Positions 1 through 12,112 of a DNA stretch of 64,000 bases are shown here, in pieces. The position numbers and the translations under genes were made by a program. A model generated the notes under the pieces. It ran no database searches. It was not told where the DNA came from and saw nothing but the letters and a program-made list of their open reading frames with translations. Numbering within the stretch: position 1 is the stretch's first letter; every line of letters begins with the position of its first letter. The DNA is from Theropithecus gelada (Eukaryota > Chordata > Mammalia > Primates > Cercopithecidae): positions 86,599,856-86,663,855 of the forward strand of contig NC_037673.1 of NCBI RefSeq assembly GCF_003255815.1, written 5' to 3'.

Positions 1-303
1 AGCCTTGCATCCCAGGGATGAAGCCCACTTGATCATGGTGGATAAGCTTTTTGATGTGCTGCTGGATTTGATTTGCCAGTATTTTATTGATGATTTTTGC
101 ATCGATATTCATCAGGGATATTGGTCTAAAATTCTCTATTTTTGTTGTATCTCTGTCAGGCTTTGGTATCAGGATGATGTTGGCCTCATGAAATGAGTTA
201 GGGAGGATTTCCTCTTTTTCTGTTGATTGGAATAGTTTCAGAAGGAATGGTACCAACTCGTCCTTGTACCTCTGGTAGAATTCCACTGTGAATCCCTCTG
301 GTC
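1..303 (-). mobile_element. L1 ORF2 fragment (reverse-transcriptase region), antisense
   Basis: The minus strand encodes L1 ORF2 sequence from the reverse-transcriptase domain, including residues matching FRPISLMNIDAKIINKILAN. The element continues past the left edge of the window, where its 3' end would lie. Confidence 0.88.
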
Positions 304-512
304 CGAGTTGAGAGAAGAAGGCTTCAGTCGATCAAACTTCTCAGAGCTAAAGGAGGAACTATGTAACCAGCACAAAGAAACTAAAAACCTTGAAAAAAGA
401 TTTGACGAATGGCTAACTAGAATAACCAATGTAGAGAAGTCCTTAAAAGAACTGATAGAGATGAAAACCGTAACACGAGAACTACGTGACAAATGCACAA
501 GCTTCAGTAATT
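304..512 (+). mobile_element. L1 ORF1 fragment, sense orientation (inverted relative to the neighbouring L1)
   Basis: An open frame from 308 encodes an L1 ORF1p coiled-coil segment (NFSELKEELCNQHKETKNLE then RFDEWLTRI). It lies in the opposite orientation to the ORF2 piece on its left. This is the arrangement left by twin priming of a minus-strand L1. Confidence 0.88.
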
Positions 513-1047
513 GACCCTTTGTCCAATTTTTAATGAGGTTGGTTGTTTGTTTTTCTTGTTGATTTGTTTAAGTTCCTTATAGATTCTGGATATTAGTCCT
601 TTGTCAGATGGATAGTTTGCAAATGTTTTCCCTCATTCTGTAGGTTGTCTGTTTCCTCTGTTGATAGATTCTTTTGCTATATAAAAGCCCTTTAGTTTAA
701 TTATGTCCCACTTGTCAATTTTTGTTTTTGTTACATTTGCTTTTGAGGACTTAGTCATAAATTCCTTGAGGAGGACAACGTCAAAGAAGGGTATTTCCTA
801 AGTTTTCTTCTAGGATTTTTGTAGTTTGGGAGTCTTACATGTAAGTCTTTAATCCACTTTGAGTTAACTTTTGTATATGGTGAGAGTTAGGAGTTTCATT
901 CTCCTGGATATGCCTATCCAATTTTCCTAGCACCATTTATTGAATAGGTATGTTTCCCTGTTGTTTATTTTTGTCAACTTTGTCAAAGGTCAGTTGACTG
1001 TAGGTGTGCAACTTTATTTCGGGAATCTCTGTTCTGGTCCATTGGCA
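513..1047 (-). mobile_element. L1 ORF2 3' region, antisense
   Basis: The sequence matches the antisense of L1 ORF2 beyond the RT domain (the region coding for the WAKDMNRHFS and KGLISRIYNEL neighbourhoods, degraded). In a single minus-strand L1 this should lie left of the RT segment, so it belongs to a separate, older copy. Confidence 0.8.
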
Positions 1048-2013
1048 TGACAGATTCTTGACTCTCACTGGCTACCTAAATGATCATTTCTCATTGGTTT
1101 ACTGGATTTTTTTCCTTATAGAACAATTTGTTGAATTTAATTTAACTATTTATATTAAAAATCAAAAATCAATGTGGCTTTAATTAGAAGGTTCTTTGGA
1201 ATTTTTTATAAATTTGAGTTTTATTGTTATCTTCATCACTAATACATTTACAAATCACATTGTAAGTATTTCTGAAAAGATTTCAACAAGTATCTTCTCT
1301 CATCATTTATTCATTCAAAGGTATTCATTATGTACATGACCACATTAGGTTCTGAGGCTACAATGGAGAACCAAACCGGAATGGTCCCAAACAGAATGCA
1401 TAAAATCACAGAGGTTGCATTCTACTGTGGGAGGAAGATTTGAATAAAATAATCACAGAAATATTGTTATAAACTGTGACAAGTTCTACAAGAGAACAGT
1501 ATGGGGTGTTGTGAATACATAAACAGAAGAATGCCATCTAATTGGGGGAATTCCTGAGGAAGTGAAATCAGATGGCTGACGAGGTGGCACCAGGCCCAGG
1601 AGGGACTATCCATTCAAGAATAGTATTCCAGCCAAAGGGAGCAGCATGTGAGGGGGAGAGGGCAGCACCTGCATGATAAATATTCATGGAATGACTGAGT
1701 TAATGAACATGCAAAGGCACTGAGGTGGAGACTTGAAATCAGATGAGTGGAGCTAGACGTGGACAGTGAAGGAGGTGTAATGATGACCTTGAAAAAGTGG
1801 GCAGAATGTAGGTCATGCAGAGGCCTATAAGACAAGCAAAGATTTAGGTTTTCATCTTGAAAGTAGTGGTAATCATAAAAGTGTTATAGGTGGTGACGTT
1901 GCATCTTCTATTACGGAGAATTATTGTAGGAGAGGAAGGGAAGAGACTAGGGAGTGAGCTGATAGGGAGATTTTTGTCTGAGTGAAGGTGTGATATCATG
2001 GTGTTTTCTTTTT
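1048..2013. other. intronic sequence, probably an old diverged repeat in the middle
   Basis: No exon is seen. 1300-1990 resembles an ancient interspersed repeat: a TTCATTCA-type start, a 'transported stock' of GAGGAAGTGAAATCAG and CAAAGGCACTGAGG, then a CATGCAGAGGCC motif. Similar motifs recur at 31190-31880 and 62820-63940. I could not fix the family (L2-like is possible). Confidence 0.4.
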
Positions 2014-2066
2014 CTTAACTTTTAGGTTTAGGGGTACATGTGCAGGTTCGTTATGTAGGTAGTAAA
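2014..2066 (-). mobile_element. short L1 3'-end fragment, antisense
   Basis: The words TTTTAGGTTTAGGGGTACATG and TGCAGGTTCGTTATGTAGG match the antisense of the L1 3' untranslated region. Confidence 0.6.
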
Positions 2067-2389
2067 GACTTAAATGATTATTGTGTTTTCAACTAGCATA
2101 TTAGCAATGTACTTGAAGAGAAGTTGGAGGTTCAAGAGTTAATTCTGAGGTGATATTGACTAGACTTGGTGATAGATTGGATTTGGGGCTGAGGGAGGAG
2201 AGAGAAGGGGTCACACTAGGTGTCCTGGACCATCCTGGTGACTCAACATCTATAGATGATTCATCTGGCACTCTCCTGCTCATTACTGCATTACTGAATG
2301 CCACCTCTACTACCCACACCTCTGGTCCCACCCTGGACTTTGCCACTATCCTAAGCTACTCCACTGCTGAAATAGAAGGGAACTACAAA

Positions 2390-2600
2390 TATCCTTGTGC
2401 TTCCAGCCACCTCACATCCAGGTTTCTGAGCTTGCTAAGGAGAACAATGTACTTGAAGAAGTTACTGACCCTCTCTGAAGGCTCCTAGGATGAAGGATGG
2501 TAATGCCTACTTCACTGGACTGTTGGAAGATATGGACAACAATGTTACAAAGACCCTGATATAGTGTGTGGCACATATAGAAATGCAATGAGATAGAAAT
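2390..2600 (+). mobile_element. MIR-like SINE fragment
   Basis: The order of diverged MIR words is kept: GAAGTTACTGACCCTCTCTG, then GGATGGTAATGCCTACTTCA, then GTGTGTGGCACATATAG. Confidence 0.55.
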
Positions 2601-3103
2601 CCTTTCCTCTTTTGTGTGCTGGTTCTTATATCTTAAACTTTTGTGAGTCCGAGTAACTTTGATTTGCTACTGCCATAAGTATGTTTTTAATTCAGCACTT
2701 AATTTGTCAGGATTTTATACAGAAGTTACCCCATCACACAGTGTATTAAAGAAATATACCTATCATTAATTAGGCAATAACTGTGCTTTTAGTACCAAGA
2801 GGGTGCCCTTTTCCAAAAGTGTAGCTATGCTCTAAAAAAAAAAAAAAAAAAAGGAAATCCTCAGTATGCCACTGACTTCAGTTCCATAAACTAATAATTT
2901 AATAAAATGAAAATTACCTAACTGCTACTATATCAAGCCTATTAATTTCACACATGTGTAAAATCTGTAAGGAAGAGGAAATAGCATGTAAACTGGGAAG
3001 ATAAGTGTCTTGATTCTTCAGGAGAAGAAAAGTAGGCAAGCACAGAGAACTCTGTTTTTTCTGGGTCATATATTTTAAAGGAATGGCCTGCTGTTTCTTT
3101 CTC
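2600..3103. other. intronic sequence, nothing recognised
   Basis: AT-rich unique-looking DNA with a run of about 19 A at 2834. No exon or repeat is recognised. Confidence 0.5.
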
Positions 3104-3421
3104 TTTTTTTTTTTTTTTTTGTTTTTTTGTTTTTTTAAAGACACATTCTGTCACCTCGGCTGGAGTGCAGTGGCCTGATCATGGCTCACTGCAGCCTCAA
3201 CCCCCCAGGCTCAAGCAATCACCCTTTCTCAGCCTCCCAGGTAGCTGGTATTATAGGTGTGCACCACCACACCTGGCTAATTTTTTGTATTTTTTGTAAA
3301 GACAGGGTTTCACCATGTTGCCCAGGCTGGCCTCAAACTACAAGGCTCAAGTGATCCCCACCCTGCCGGCCTGGGTCTCCCAGAGTGCTCAGATTATAGG
3401 CGTGAGCCACTGTGCCCAACT
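3104..3421 (-). mobile_element. Alu element, minus strand
   Basis: T-rich tail at 3104-3136, then the antisense Alu sequence to GAGCCACTGTGCCCAAC. Both monomers are present. Confidence 0.95.
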
Positions 3422-3846
3422 GCCTGTACTGCTTCTTTGTGCCCAGACTTTGCTATGATTGACAAATCATATAAAGGATCACAATCATCCTTTTGCCATG
3501 GGGAGGAACATATAGATTCACTATTTTCACTAATGATGTGTAAATAAATATTAATGAATTATTTTTATTAATTGTACAATCATTTCCTCATACAGACCTA
3601 GAATGTTTCCTTATGTTAAGATTATTTTTTCAGAGAATATGAAGATTTTATTTCTTTGTCTTATAAATCCCAAAGTTTTATTTGTTCTAAAAATTACAAC
3701 CTATATTAGACTAATTTTATAAAATGTATGTTCTAAGAGTGGTAAAATTTAAAATCAAGGTACAAATAACTCTCTGAATGAAAGACTTGCAAAACTACCT
3801 AAAGAAAACCAAAATTGGAAATTTGGGATTTAATTTTTTAATTTTA
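3422..3846. other. intronic sequence, nothing recognised
   Basis: AT-rich, no exon or repeat recognised by eye. Confidence 0.5.
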
Positions 3847-4147
3847 GAAAATTTTCTTTTTCTTGGGAGGCCGAGGTGGGCGGATCACTTGAGGTCAGGA
3901 GTTTGAGACTAGCCTGGCCAACATGGTGAAACCCCATCTCTACTAGAAATACAAAAATTAGCTGGGTGTGGTGGCACAGGTCTGTAATTCCAGCTACTTG
4001 GGAGGCTGAGGCAGGAGAATCACTTGAACTGGAGGGAGAGGTTGCAGTGAGCCAAGATCGTGCCACTGCACTTCAGCCTGGGAGATAGTGTTAGACTCCA
4101 TCTCTAAAAAAGAAAAAGAAAAAGAAAAAAGGAAAATTTTGTTTTTC
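3847..4147 (+). mobile_element. 5'-truncated Alu with target-site duplication
   Basis: The Alu body runs from CTTGGGAGGCCGAGG at 3863 to an (AAAAAG)n tail at 4131. A 16-base duplication, GAAAATTTTCTTTTTC / GAAAATTTTGTTTTTC, flanks it at 3847-3862 and 4132-4147. Confidence 0.93.
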
Positions 4148-6089
4148 TACATAGACACTGCGTTGTGTACTAAAATTAAAATTATTTTAATGTTATAAAA
4201 TAGTAAAATTTGACATGCTTTTACATATATTCCCAGGGGTTTTAAACATGCACATGCATACATACACACAGAGTTCAGCTTTTGTTGCCTTTCCTATAAT
4301 ATGCCTTTCATCCCTTCCAACTATAGGTGTTTTTAGTCCCAGCCTATAAAATCTGTGGTTACATACCTTCATACCCTTATTTACTAGGGATCTGAGTCAT
4401 AGGAGCAGCTTGCAAATAAAGCATCCCAATTTAAGTATTTCAGAATTTCTGGAAAGATGTATTATGGCATAGATGATATAATTCGACCCATTTCTTAGTT
4501 AAGAGTGGGCTTTTAATTCATAGAAGCTGTTCCTATAGGGAATCTGGTTCTTCCTGCCCTTGTTTTTCTAGGCCCCAGGCAATACAGGCTTTTCTAGAGT
4601 TCATATATTCGCTCATCTACCCAACAACTATTTATGAAAAACTTGCTATTTGCAGGGCACCGTGCTGGCCTATGACATTGCAGAAATCCAGCTTTCTTGC
4701 TTGAAGAAGTTGATGGGCAATGATGTGACATTAGGGTACAGCATAATAAGGGCTGTCAACAGGGCGTGGGCAGAGTATAGTATTAGGTTACCTAACGCAG
4801 TATGGGGTGGTGGGGTGGCCAGAGAAGCATCTCCACACCCTGGAGGAAGTTGATACTTAACTGATAAGTAGGATTAGCAGGTAGTTAGGGAGGAGCAGCA
4901 GAGGGAACCACAAGTCCATGGGGCAAACCTAAGGAGAAGCATAGCACATCTTGATGAATTGAAAGTATGGCTGTTTCAGTATGCTTGGAGTGGGGAATCT
5001 GAGGCAGTGGGTGGCCTTGTTCAGTACACCTGCAGTGGAGATTCTGAGGCAGGGAGTGGTGGCAGATGAAGACCAAACCACAGAAGCTTTATTAGCCAAA
5101 TTACAAAATTATGTTCTCTATTCCGAAGGTATTAGGGAACCACTGAAACATTAACACCTCCCCCATTACCCCCTACCATTTTCTGAAATGACTCAATAAA
5201 GAATAAACCTTATTGGTGAATCAAAAGAGCTGCAAATGCCTTAAGGAAGGTGGTCAATACTTGTATTTAGACCTACACTTAAGGCAGAACAGCACCTTGG
5301 TTTGCGTTCTCTACCAGTTCTGGGAAAGAAGTGATTCTTAGCCGTGTAAAATATTCAACCACAAAGATCCTGCTTGGCCTTGTAATGTTACGTTATTTCT
5401 CGGAAGACAGCCTTGTGGCAGGCCACCTCAACTGGTAGGAATGTGCTGTACAAAGAAATCAATCAACCAGGTTAAGAATGAGATCGACTTTGTGCAAATT
5501 CTTTTTGTAGTAAAAATAACAATATCACCTTTCTTTATAAATTTGATCTACAGCTTACAAATATATATGGTACATTTTATTTGAGACTCATAAAAATCCA
5601 TGGAAGTAATTGGTACTGAAATTCCCATTTCCCAGATTTAAAAAACTGAGGTTCATATAAATAAAATATAGGTACACATAATAATAATTAGCAAGCAGCA
5701 GAGCTGAGATTCATTCCAAGATATCAGACTTTAAACTATCCTGTTCTTTACAAGAGACTGGCTATTTTCAATGAAGAAAATTAAGTTTGGGGCTGGACTA
5801 AAATCCTTATTTGGATTTTTTTGGTCAAGTTACCGATTACAAGAATTGATCACTCCATTTCCTTTAGAAGTAGAAATAATAGTCATTTTGCCGATTTTCT
5901 TTGTTATGGTCTAAGAAAAAGAAATGCTCTGTTTAAAAAATGTACTTTTTAAAAAAAGATTGATTTGAGGTCATGGCAGTTAAAAGTGGCACTACCAGAA
6001 ACTGAGTTATGAAAAATTGGCTATAGAATAAATACATGTATGAAATTCTTGTTATCCCTTTTCTATTATCCTTTCTTCTTTTCTTTTCA
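4148..6089. other. intronic sequence with L2- and MIR-like fragments
   Basis: An L2-like antisense 3' end appears at about 4610-4670 (ATTTATGAAAAACTTGCTATTTG then CAGGGCACCGTGC, shown in two parts). A two-copy box lies at 4976-5059. A MIR-like antisense fragment lies near 5560-5760 (CCCATTTCCCAGATTTAAAA, then AGCAGAGCTGAGATTC). No exon was found. Confidence 0.5.
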
Positions 6090-6179
6090 CTGTGACCTTG
6101 AACTCCTGGGCTCAAGCAATCCTCCTGCCTCAGCCTCCCAAAGTAATGAGAATACAGGCTTGAGCCACTGTACCCAGCC
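6090..6179 (-). mobile_element. Alu-related fragment, minus strand
   Basis: About 90 bases match antisense Alu from TGAACTCCTGGGCTCAAGCA to GAGCCACTGTACCCAGCCC. The rest of the element is absent. Confidence 0.85.
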
Positions 6180-7737
6180 CTTTGTTTTCCATTTGACTTT
6201 CATCACAAGATGGGGTGATACAGGACCTCATCTAAAACTTACTTGCTCTTGATAAAGATGAAAATTTTCTGTTGGGAAAGTAATTCAGGAGTGTGGACCC
6301 ACATCATGGCAGGCATTCTAGGCCACAGGACTTAACTGTATTCATATGCCTCATATTTTTAACTGCCTCATATTTTAACTGAGTTAGGCTTCATATGCTT
6401 CATATTTTAACTGAGTGTAGCTCTTTGAGGCAGGTACCGTATATTTTACATCCTTTTATGCATTCACAGAGTTTCCAATATAGTAGACACTCAAAAACTT
6501 TTAAAGAATGGTATACAACATTATTTTGTTGAGGAAAGATTAAAAAATTTAGAAGAACTTCCCTAAATGTAGGCAAAGCCTTCACTTGGACCCATCTTCC
6601 ACTTTACTGTTTTCCTATTCAAGCAGTGGTCTGAGATTCAGGGATCAGAGGAACTCCTGGTAGAATTTCAATCATTAGACTACATGAGTGGCCATGAAAT
6701 ACTTTGAAGGTAAGACCAAGTCTGTTCTGTTCACTGTCTGCAAGGAGCTTACAGTGCATTACCAGGTGGACCCTTAGCTATTAGTATTTACTCAGTGAAT
6801 GAACCAAAGATGGTTAAGAGAACTTAAATTGCAGACCATCCTCATTTAAAAGAGCTGGTTAGAATCTGGATTTATATAAGGATAAAGTTGCTAGTCCTGC
6901 TGTATCAAATAGGATGGCTTCTACGATACTGGTCCCTTAGCAAGCAATTACTAGTTTGCCTTATAACTCACTGTCATTGCCGGTTGAATGAAATGGGGTG
7001 ATGTTAATAAAAATGCTGAGACAACAGGCTAACCCAAGAATCCCAGGCAAACCAGGACTGTCACAAGCAAACCAATATCTGAGGTTACCCTAGTGATTGC
7101 CCAACCATAAATCCAACCTTCAGCTCTTATTCCAAAAAAGTGCTTACATATGAAAGCATCTCATTACATAATTAACGGGTTGGAGGGAAAAAAAAAAAAA
7201 CCTTCTGTAGAAATTGTAATTTTACAAAAGTTTATATCCAAGCTGGAGTGGTTATTTCTGAATGCTAAAATTTGATATCAATTTTTGGGGGGCTTCTCTG
7301 TATTTTCTTTCTTTCTTGTTTCTCCTTCTGCAATAAATTTGAACTTGGTTTGCTTTTAAATTTTTATTTTTTAAAATTAAAACATCCATTGAGTCTTAGC
7401 ATTTTACTAATAAATCAGTGATTCTATAGAACATCCTTAGAGAACTGCTAGGGCCCTTGTTTCACTGATAAGAAAATAGCAACAAAAATACATAATGATT
7501 TGTTTCTACTAAACCGTCATCAGAAAAGAGTATTCGAAAATAATAACATAATCTTTTGACACTATATATGCTGGAATTATTACAATATTTATTTCTGTTT
7601 GGATGCTGTATTATCTCAAATCCATAAATGCAAAAATTCCAAGAAGTATGATATCTCAATGAATATTTATCCACTAGTGAGACTAACCAGAATTTGTCAT
7701 TTTGCCAATTGTATTGGTAAACTTTTTTTAAATTTAT
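6180..7737. other. intronic sequence with one L2-like 3' end
   Basis: An L2-like sense 3' end lies near 6415-6510 (TTGAGGCAGGTACCGTAT, AATATAGTAGACACTCAA). An imperfect local repeat of CTTCATATGC/CATATTTTAACTGAG lies at 6340-6415, and an A run at 7188. Otherwise nothing is recognised. Confidence 0.5.
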
Positions 7738-8015
7738 TTAATGGAGACTCGCTCTGTTGCCCAGCCTGGAGTGCAGTGGCACCATCTCGGCTCACTGCAA
7801 CCTCTGCCTCCTGGGTTCAAGCAATTCTTGTGCCTCAGCCTCCCAAGTAACTGAGATTACAGGTGTGCACCACCACACCCAGCTAATTTTTTATTTTTAG
7901 TAGAGACAGGGTTTCACCATGTTGGCCAAGCTGGTCACGAACTCCTGACCTCAAGTGATCTGCCCCCCTCAGCCTCCCAAAGTGCTGGGATTACAGGCAT
8001 GAGCCACCACGCCCG
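7738..8015 (-). mobile_element. Alu element, minus strand
   Basis: Antisense Alu from GGAGACTCGCTCTGTTGCCC to GAGCCACCACGCCCG. The poly-T tail has decayed to a T/A-rich lead. Confidence 0.95.
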
Positions 8016-10475
8016 CTTTATTGACAAACCTCTTATCTCTTTGGGGCATAATTTACACCTGTGTCTTTCAGTACCACGGAGCATAGCATGTGAAGTTGCA
8101 CATTTCTATAAGAGTCTGCATGGACTCTATCATTGTCTTGGAATGTATGCACATGAGAATGTTTCTAAAACAAGGCCATTTAGGTCATCTTTGATATTTA
8201 GTTACATTATAATGAAGTCAATAATTTATTTAAAGTTTTTGAGATTTTTTTTTTTCCTGTTAAAAGCAATATAAAAGCTTTAGAAGCCCGGTATATATGT
8301 ATCTTGGCAGACTGACTCCCTTCAGCAGCTTGTGGGACAAGAATAAGTCAGGAGTACAAAAATTGGGCATCTCTAGAAGGGATGTTGGTGTGAGATAAGG
8401 CGTTTCATTTGCAGGAAAGCACACCGCATTAGTCTTGCATTGCAGAGAACGTGAAGTTTGCAGTGTGCATTCAGTATTGCTCTTCAAATGGAACACCTGA
8501 ATTCAGTTTGTATTTTAAAGGCATTTAATTCTGTGCTATATAGTCTTTTGCTCTGAATAAGGAAAATAATGATTGAAATGGATGGGTTAGAAGGAGTAAA
8601 ATAATCCCGTCAAGTGTTAACATGTAGTTATCAAACTGGCTGATTTAATGGACCAAGTCGGATTATTCCCGTAACCTGACACCTTTTTTTGACACTAGTA
8701 CATATTACATAGTTCCGCCTATTCTCACCACTCTCTCTATTGTAATTGTGGTTTTTTCCCAGAGACATCAGTTACTTCTGAAATGAACAAATGCCTGTTT
8801 CTCTTTCTCCCTGATGTCTGTTTTGACAATGTGGAACACCTCATTCTCCAGGAACAAAATTGTCCCTTGGCTTCCCTGATATAGTTGTGGCTGTCCTTAA
8901 TCTGACTTGCCTGACCAGTCAGTTGTTCCTTGTTTACTTCACTGGTTCTTCTTCCTGTTCATGTCCTCCAGCTGTGTTTAATCCTGAGCACTCAGCTTTC
9001 TTTCTCTATAAAGTGTCTTCCCTTAAAAAGTCATACACCCATGTGGCTTCAGCTTTTCACCACTACACAGCTATTTTCTACACTCGCATTCTAACATGGC
9101 CTTCTCTCTTCATCTTCAGTGGGGTACTTAAAATATCTCACATGTTTTCACCTCAAACATGTATGAAATTTAATTTAGCTTCTACAGCAAAGTGATCCCT
9201 TCTCCTCCCTTATTTTTGTTGGAACTGGGTCATCCAATTTTCCCCTTTCATCATCATCAACACTGTTCTTTGGTCACCTATCACTGGCCAAACAATTACG
9301 CTGATCTCTACAATGAGAAGGATATCTGAAGGCTAAACTCTTAAGGCCTGTTTTCAAAAAGGTAATTTAAAGGACACTGACCAAAACTATATTTAAGATT
9401 ACTTATAACAAGATTTAAAGAAATAATCTTATTTATTACAGCACAATGTGGTATTTTTATAATTTTTTAAAAAATTCCTATTGAAAGACAATACCAACTC
9501 AATTCTTTCCTCCACTTTTTATTAAAACTTTTTAAAAAATTATCCTTGGATGCCAAACCTTTTCTATGTTATTAAGTCCCACCTCAATACCGTTTGACCA
9601 CCTCCAATCTTCTCTACCCCGCAATCCAACTACCCAGATTTGTACTTTGGAAAATTTTTAAATCTAGGAACTGTCCAAGCAGGGTTAGTGGGGTAAGGGA
9701 GTTTGGATTCTTGTAATCTGTTAAAAACTCACTTTTCAGTTCCTTCTATCTTGTCAGAAATAGTCTGGCTCCTGATCAGTCCTATCATGACTGATTAGCA
9801 TTCCATGCTTTGAAACTTAACAGAAACATGAAGAATATTGAGAGTGTCGGAGACAAAGCACTGTAAAATAGGCTCAAAAGGAAAGGTTGAAGAACAGGGA
9901 TCATATTATCTGGAGATGAGATTACTGAAGCATGTCCTAATACTTACCTTTTGACTTATGGGTATTTACCACTAAGAGACTCTAACCTAATGTTTCTTAT
10001 GTCCATAAGTGGCACACAGAGAAATATATTCTTAAATTGCAGATAGAAACCTTGGCATATAAAAAGAAGAATACCTTGTCCATATACTGGATATTTATAA
10101 TTCAAAAACTGCAAAATTGTTGTTCCTAGGAATTGCAAAATTTAGAATAGACATCTGTCCAAACCTTAAAAGTGAAGGTCTGCTGCCTAGGTATTTAATG
10201 ATAGACATGTCTGAATCCAGCAGACTTCTTTTATTCTCTCTACTAGTTTTGAATAGATAGTGTCCCCTAAGTTATTAAGGAATTATAGAAGAATTTGACA
10301 AACCCATGGTGAATACTAGTTACTTAAACCATGCAAATATTTTAAAAAGCATTTGAGCAAAATTGCTTACATAGATTTCCAAATATTTCAGTTGTACTAA
10401 CCTATAGCTATCAAGATGAACTCACTTGTTTCCTTTTTCCATATATGTAATACACAGTTAGATTGTGGATTCTTA
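8016..10475. other. intronic sequence, no exon recognised
   Basis: Mostly unique AT-rich DNA. The frame at 8860-9195 has hydrophobic stretches but no flanking splice signals in the right frame and no similarity I recognise. No Alu is present for 2.5 kb. Confidence 0.5.
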
Positions 10476-10535
10476 CTATAAATAAGACCATCACCAAAAG
10501 CAGTATTATAAATAAGACCATCAACAAAAGCAATT
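10476..10535 (+). repeat. two-copy tandem duplication, about 30-base unit
   Basis: The unit TATAAATAAGACCATCA(C/A)C followed by AAAAGCA occurs twice in tandem with one or two differences. Confidence 0.85.
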
Positions 10536-10546
10536 TTAAATGTAAA

Positions 10547-10858
10547 AACTAAGAGTAGGCTGGGCACAGTGGCTCAAGCCTGTAATCCCAGCACTTTGGG
10601 AGGCTGAGACGGATGGATCACGAGGTCAGGAGATCGAGACCATCCTGGCTAACACAGTGAAACCCCGTCTCTACCAAAAAATACAAAAAACTAGCTGAGC
10701 GATGTGGTGGGCGCCTGTAGTCCCAGCTACTTGGGAGGCTGAGGCAGGAGAATGGCGTGAACCCGGGAGGCGGAGCTTGCAGTGAGCTGAGATCCGACCA
10801 CTGCACTCCAGCCTGGGTGACAGAGCGAGACTCCATCTCAAAAAAAAACTAAGAGTAG
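10547..10858 (+). mobile_element. Alu element with target-site duplication
   Basis: A full-length Alu starts GGCTGGGCACAGTGG at 10558 and ends in A8. AACTAAGAGTA at 10547-10557 is repeated at 10848-10858. The diagnostic words (GAGATCGAGACCATCCTGG, GGCGTGAACCCGGGAGG) suggest an AluY-like copy. Confidence 0.95.
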
Positions 10859-12112
10859 TTTTTAAAGATGAAGCAATTAGAGATTAAATGCCTACTCTTC
10901 ACACACCTGAAAAATATACAAATGCAGAAATACTGTACATATTTGTTTTTTCAATTCTGTCACTGGCACAATATCTGTTATCTTTGCTGCTAAGTCATTG
11001 GTGATGCAAAACAGCTGTAGGTCAGCAGCCCAAGAGCTGTTTGAATCCAGAAATAAGAGATCACAAAGACTTCCCAGGGGTGTCTGCCAAGGAGACAGCA
11101 AAAGCAACAGGCCCTCTAAGGAGATGTAGCCATGGGAAAGAGCATGGCAGTATGCAAACTCAGTTTCAGCAGAAAAGCCAGATAGCCAGGATGTCACCTG
11201 AGGGCTCAGCACAAAGTGACCATACTTCCAGGGAGACACCAACCCAGAAGAGCATTGACCTGTTCAGGAAGGGATGCTTCATTCTCCCATGAAGCCATGA
11301 CACATGTTACATGTTGCAACAGAAAGACTAAGCCGAAACAAAAGTTGTATTGAACAACTAGAGAAATACCTGGCTATAGTGGTGATGGAATTAGAGGACT
11401 AAAACCAACACATCCCTGAGACCCATGACTTGTCCCTACCCCTTCCTACTCTGTCCCTCTAATGAAATTAAAAGCCATAATACCTTATTTAACAAGTATT
11501 TCCTAAACTCGTGCATGTCAGGGACCGTACTATAAACAAAAATAAATAAATAAAACAGTAAACTGGACATGGCCTCTTACTTTCTAGGAGGTTACAGCTT
11601 AAAGGAAGGTCTTCCTTTTTTAATCCCAAATTTGTAATTTTTGAGATGAAGAGAGCATAATTTGAATGGAGGTTTCATTCCTCTGAGTCCCTTATTCCAC
11701 ATTGTCTCAGGGATCCACACTGATTTGGAGAACTCATCTGAAATCTGAAGATGTCTCTCAACTAGGAGTTGTTGAACCTTAGAGAACTTGTAAAAAGGTC
11801 TCAAAAGACTGTAAAGCCCAGCTTAATCTCTTTGCTGTTTTAACCACTTCTTCCCACCCCACTTCCTGGTTAAATTTGTACAATGGTAATACTGATTCTT
11901 TCCTATCTCATATGGAACTGATAAAAATTTTTGAGATAATCGTCCAGAATCTCCTGTACTTATTTTACTCCTTGATGATGTCAAGAACATTTATTAACTC
12001 CTTTAGACTATTATGATTTCATTTGTGTCTCACTGAATGTTTGCTAATAAGTTTAAATTCTTGAATCAAAGAAATACAGAATTGGTCATAGTGTTACAGG
12101 ATCCTTGGGGTT
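10859..12112. other. intronic sequence
   Basis: The only repeat signal is an antisense L2-like 3' end near 11480-11560 (AACAAGTATTTCCTAAACTC). The opposed open frames at 10892-11292 have no recognised homology and no splice context. Confidence 0.5.

Noticed and set aside
308..514. 68-codon coiled-coil frame as a new gene
   Set aside because: The sequence is recognisable L1 ORF1 protein, truncated at both ends.
8860..9195. Possible missing upstream ADGRV1 transmembrane exon
   Set aside because: It is hydrophobic in part but lacks the adhesion-GPCR sequence pattern and acceptor/donor sites that join in frame to exon 88.
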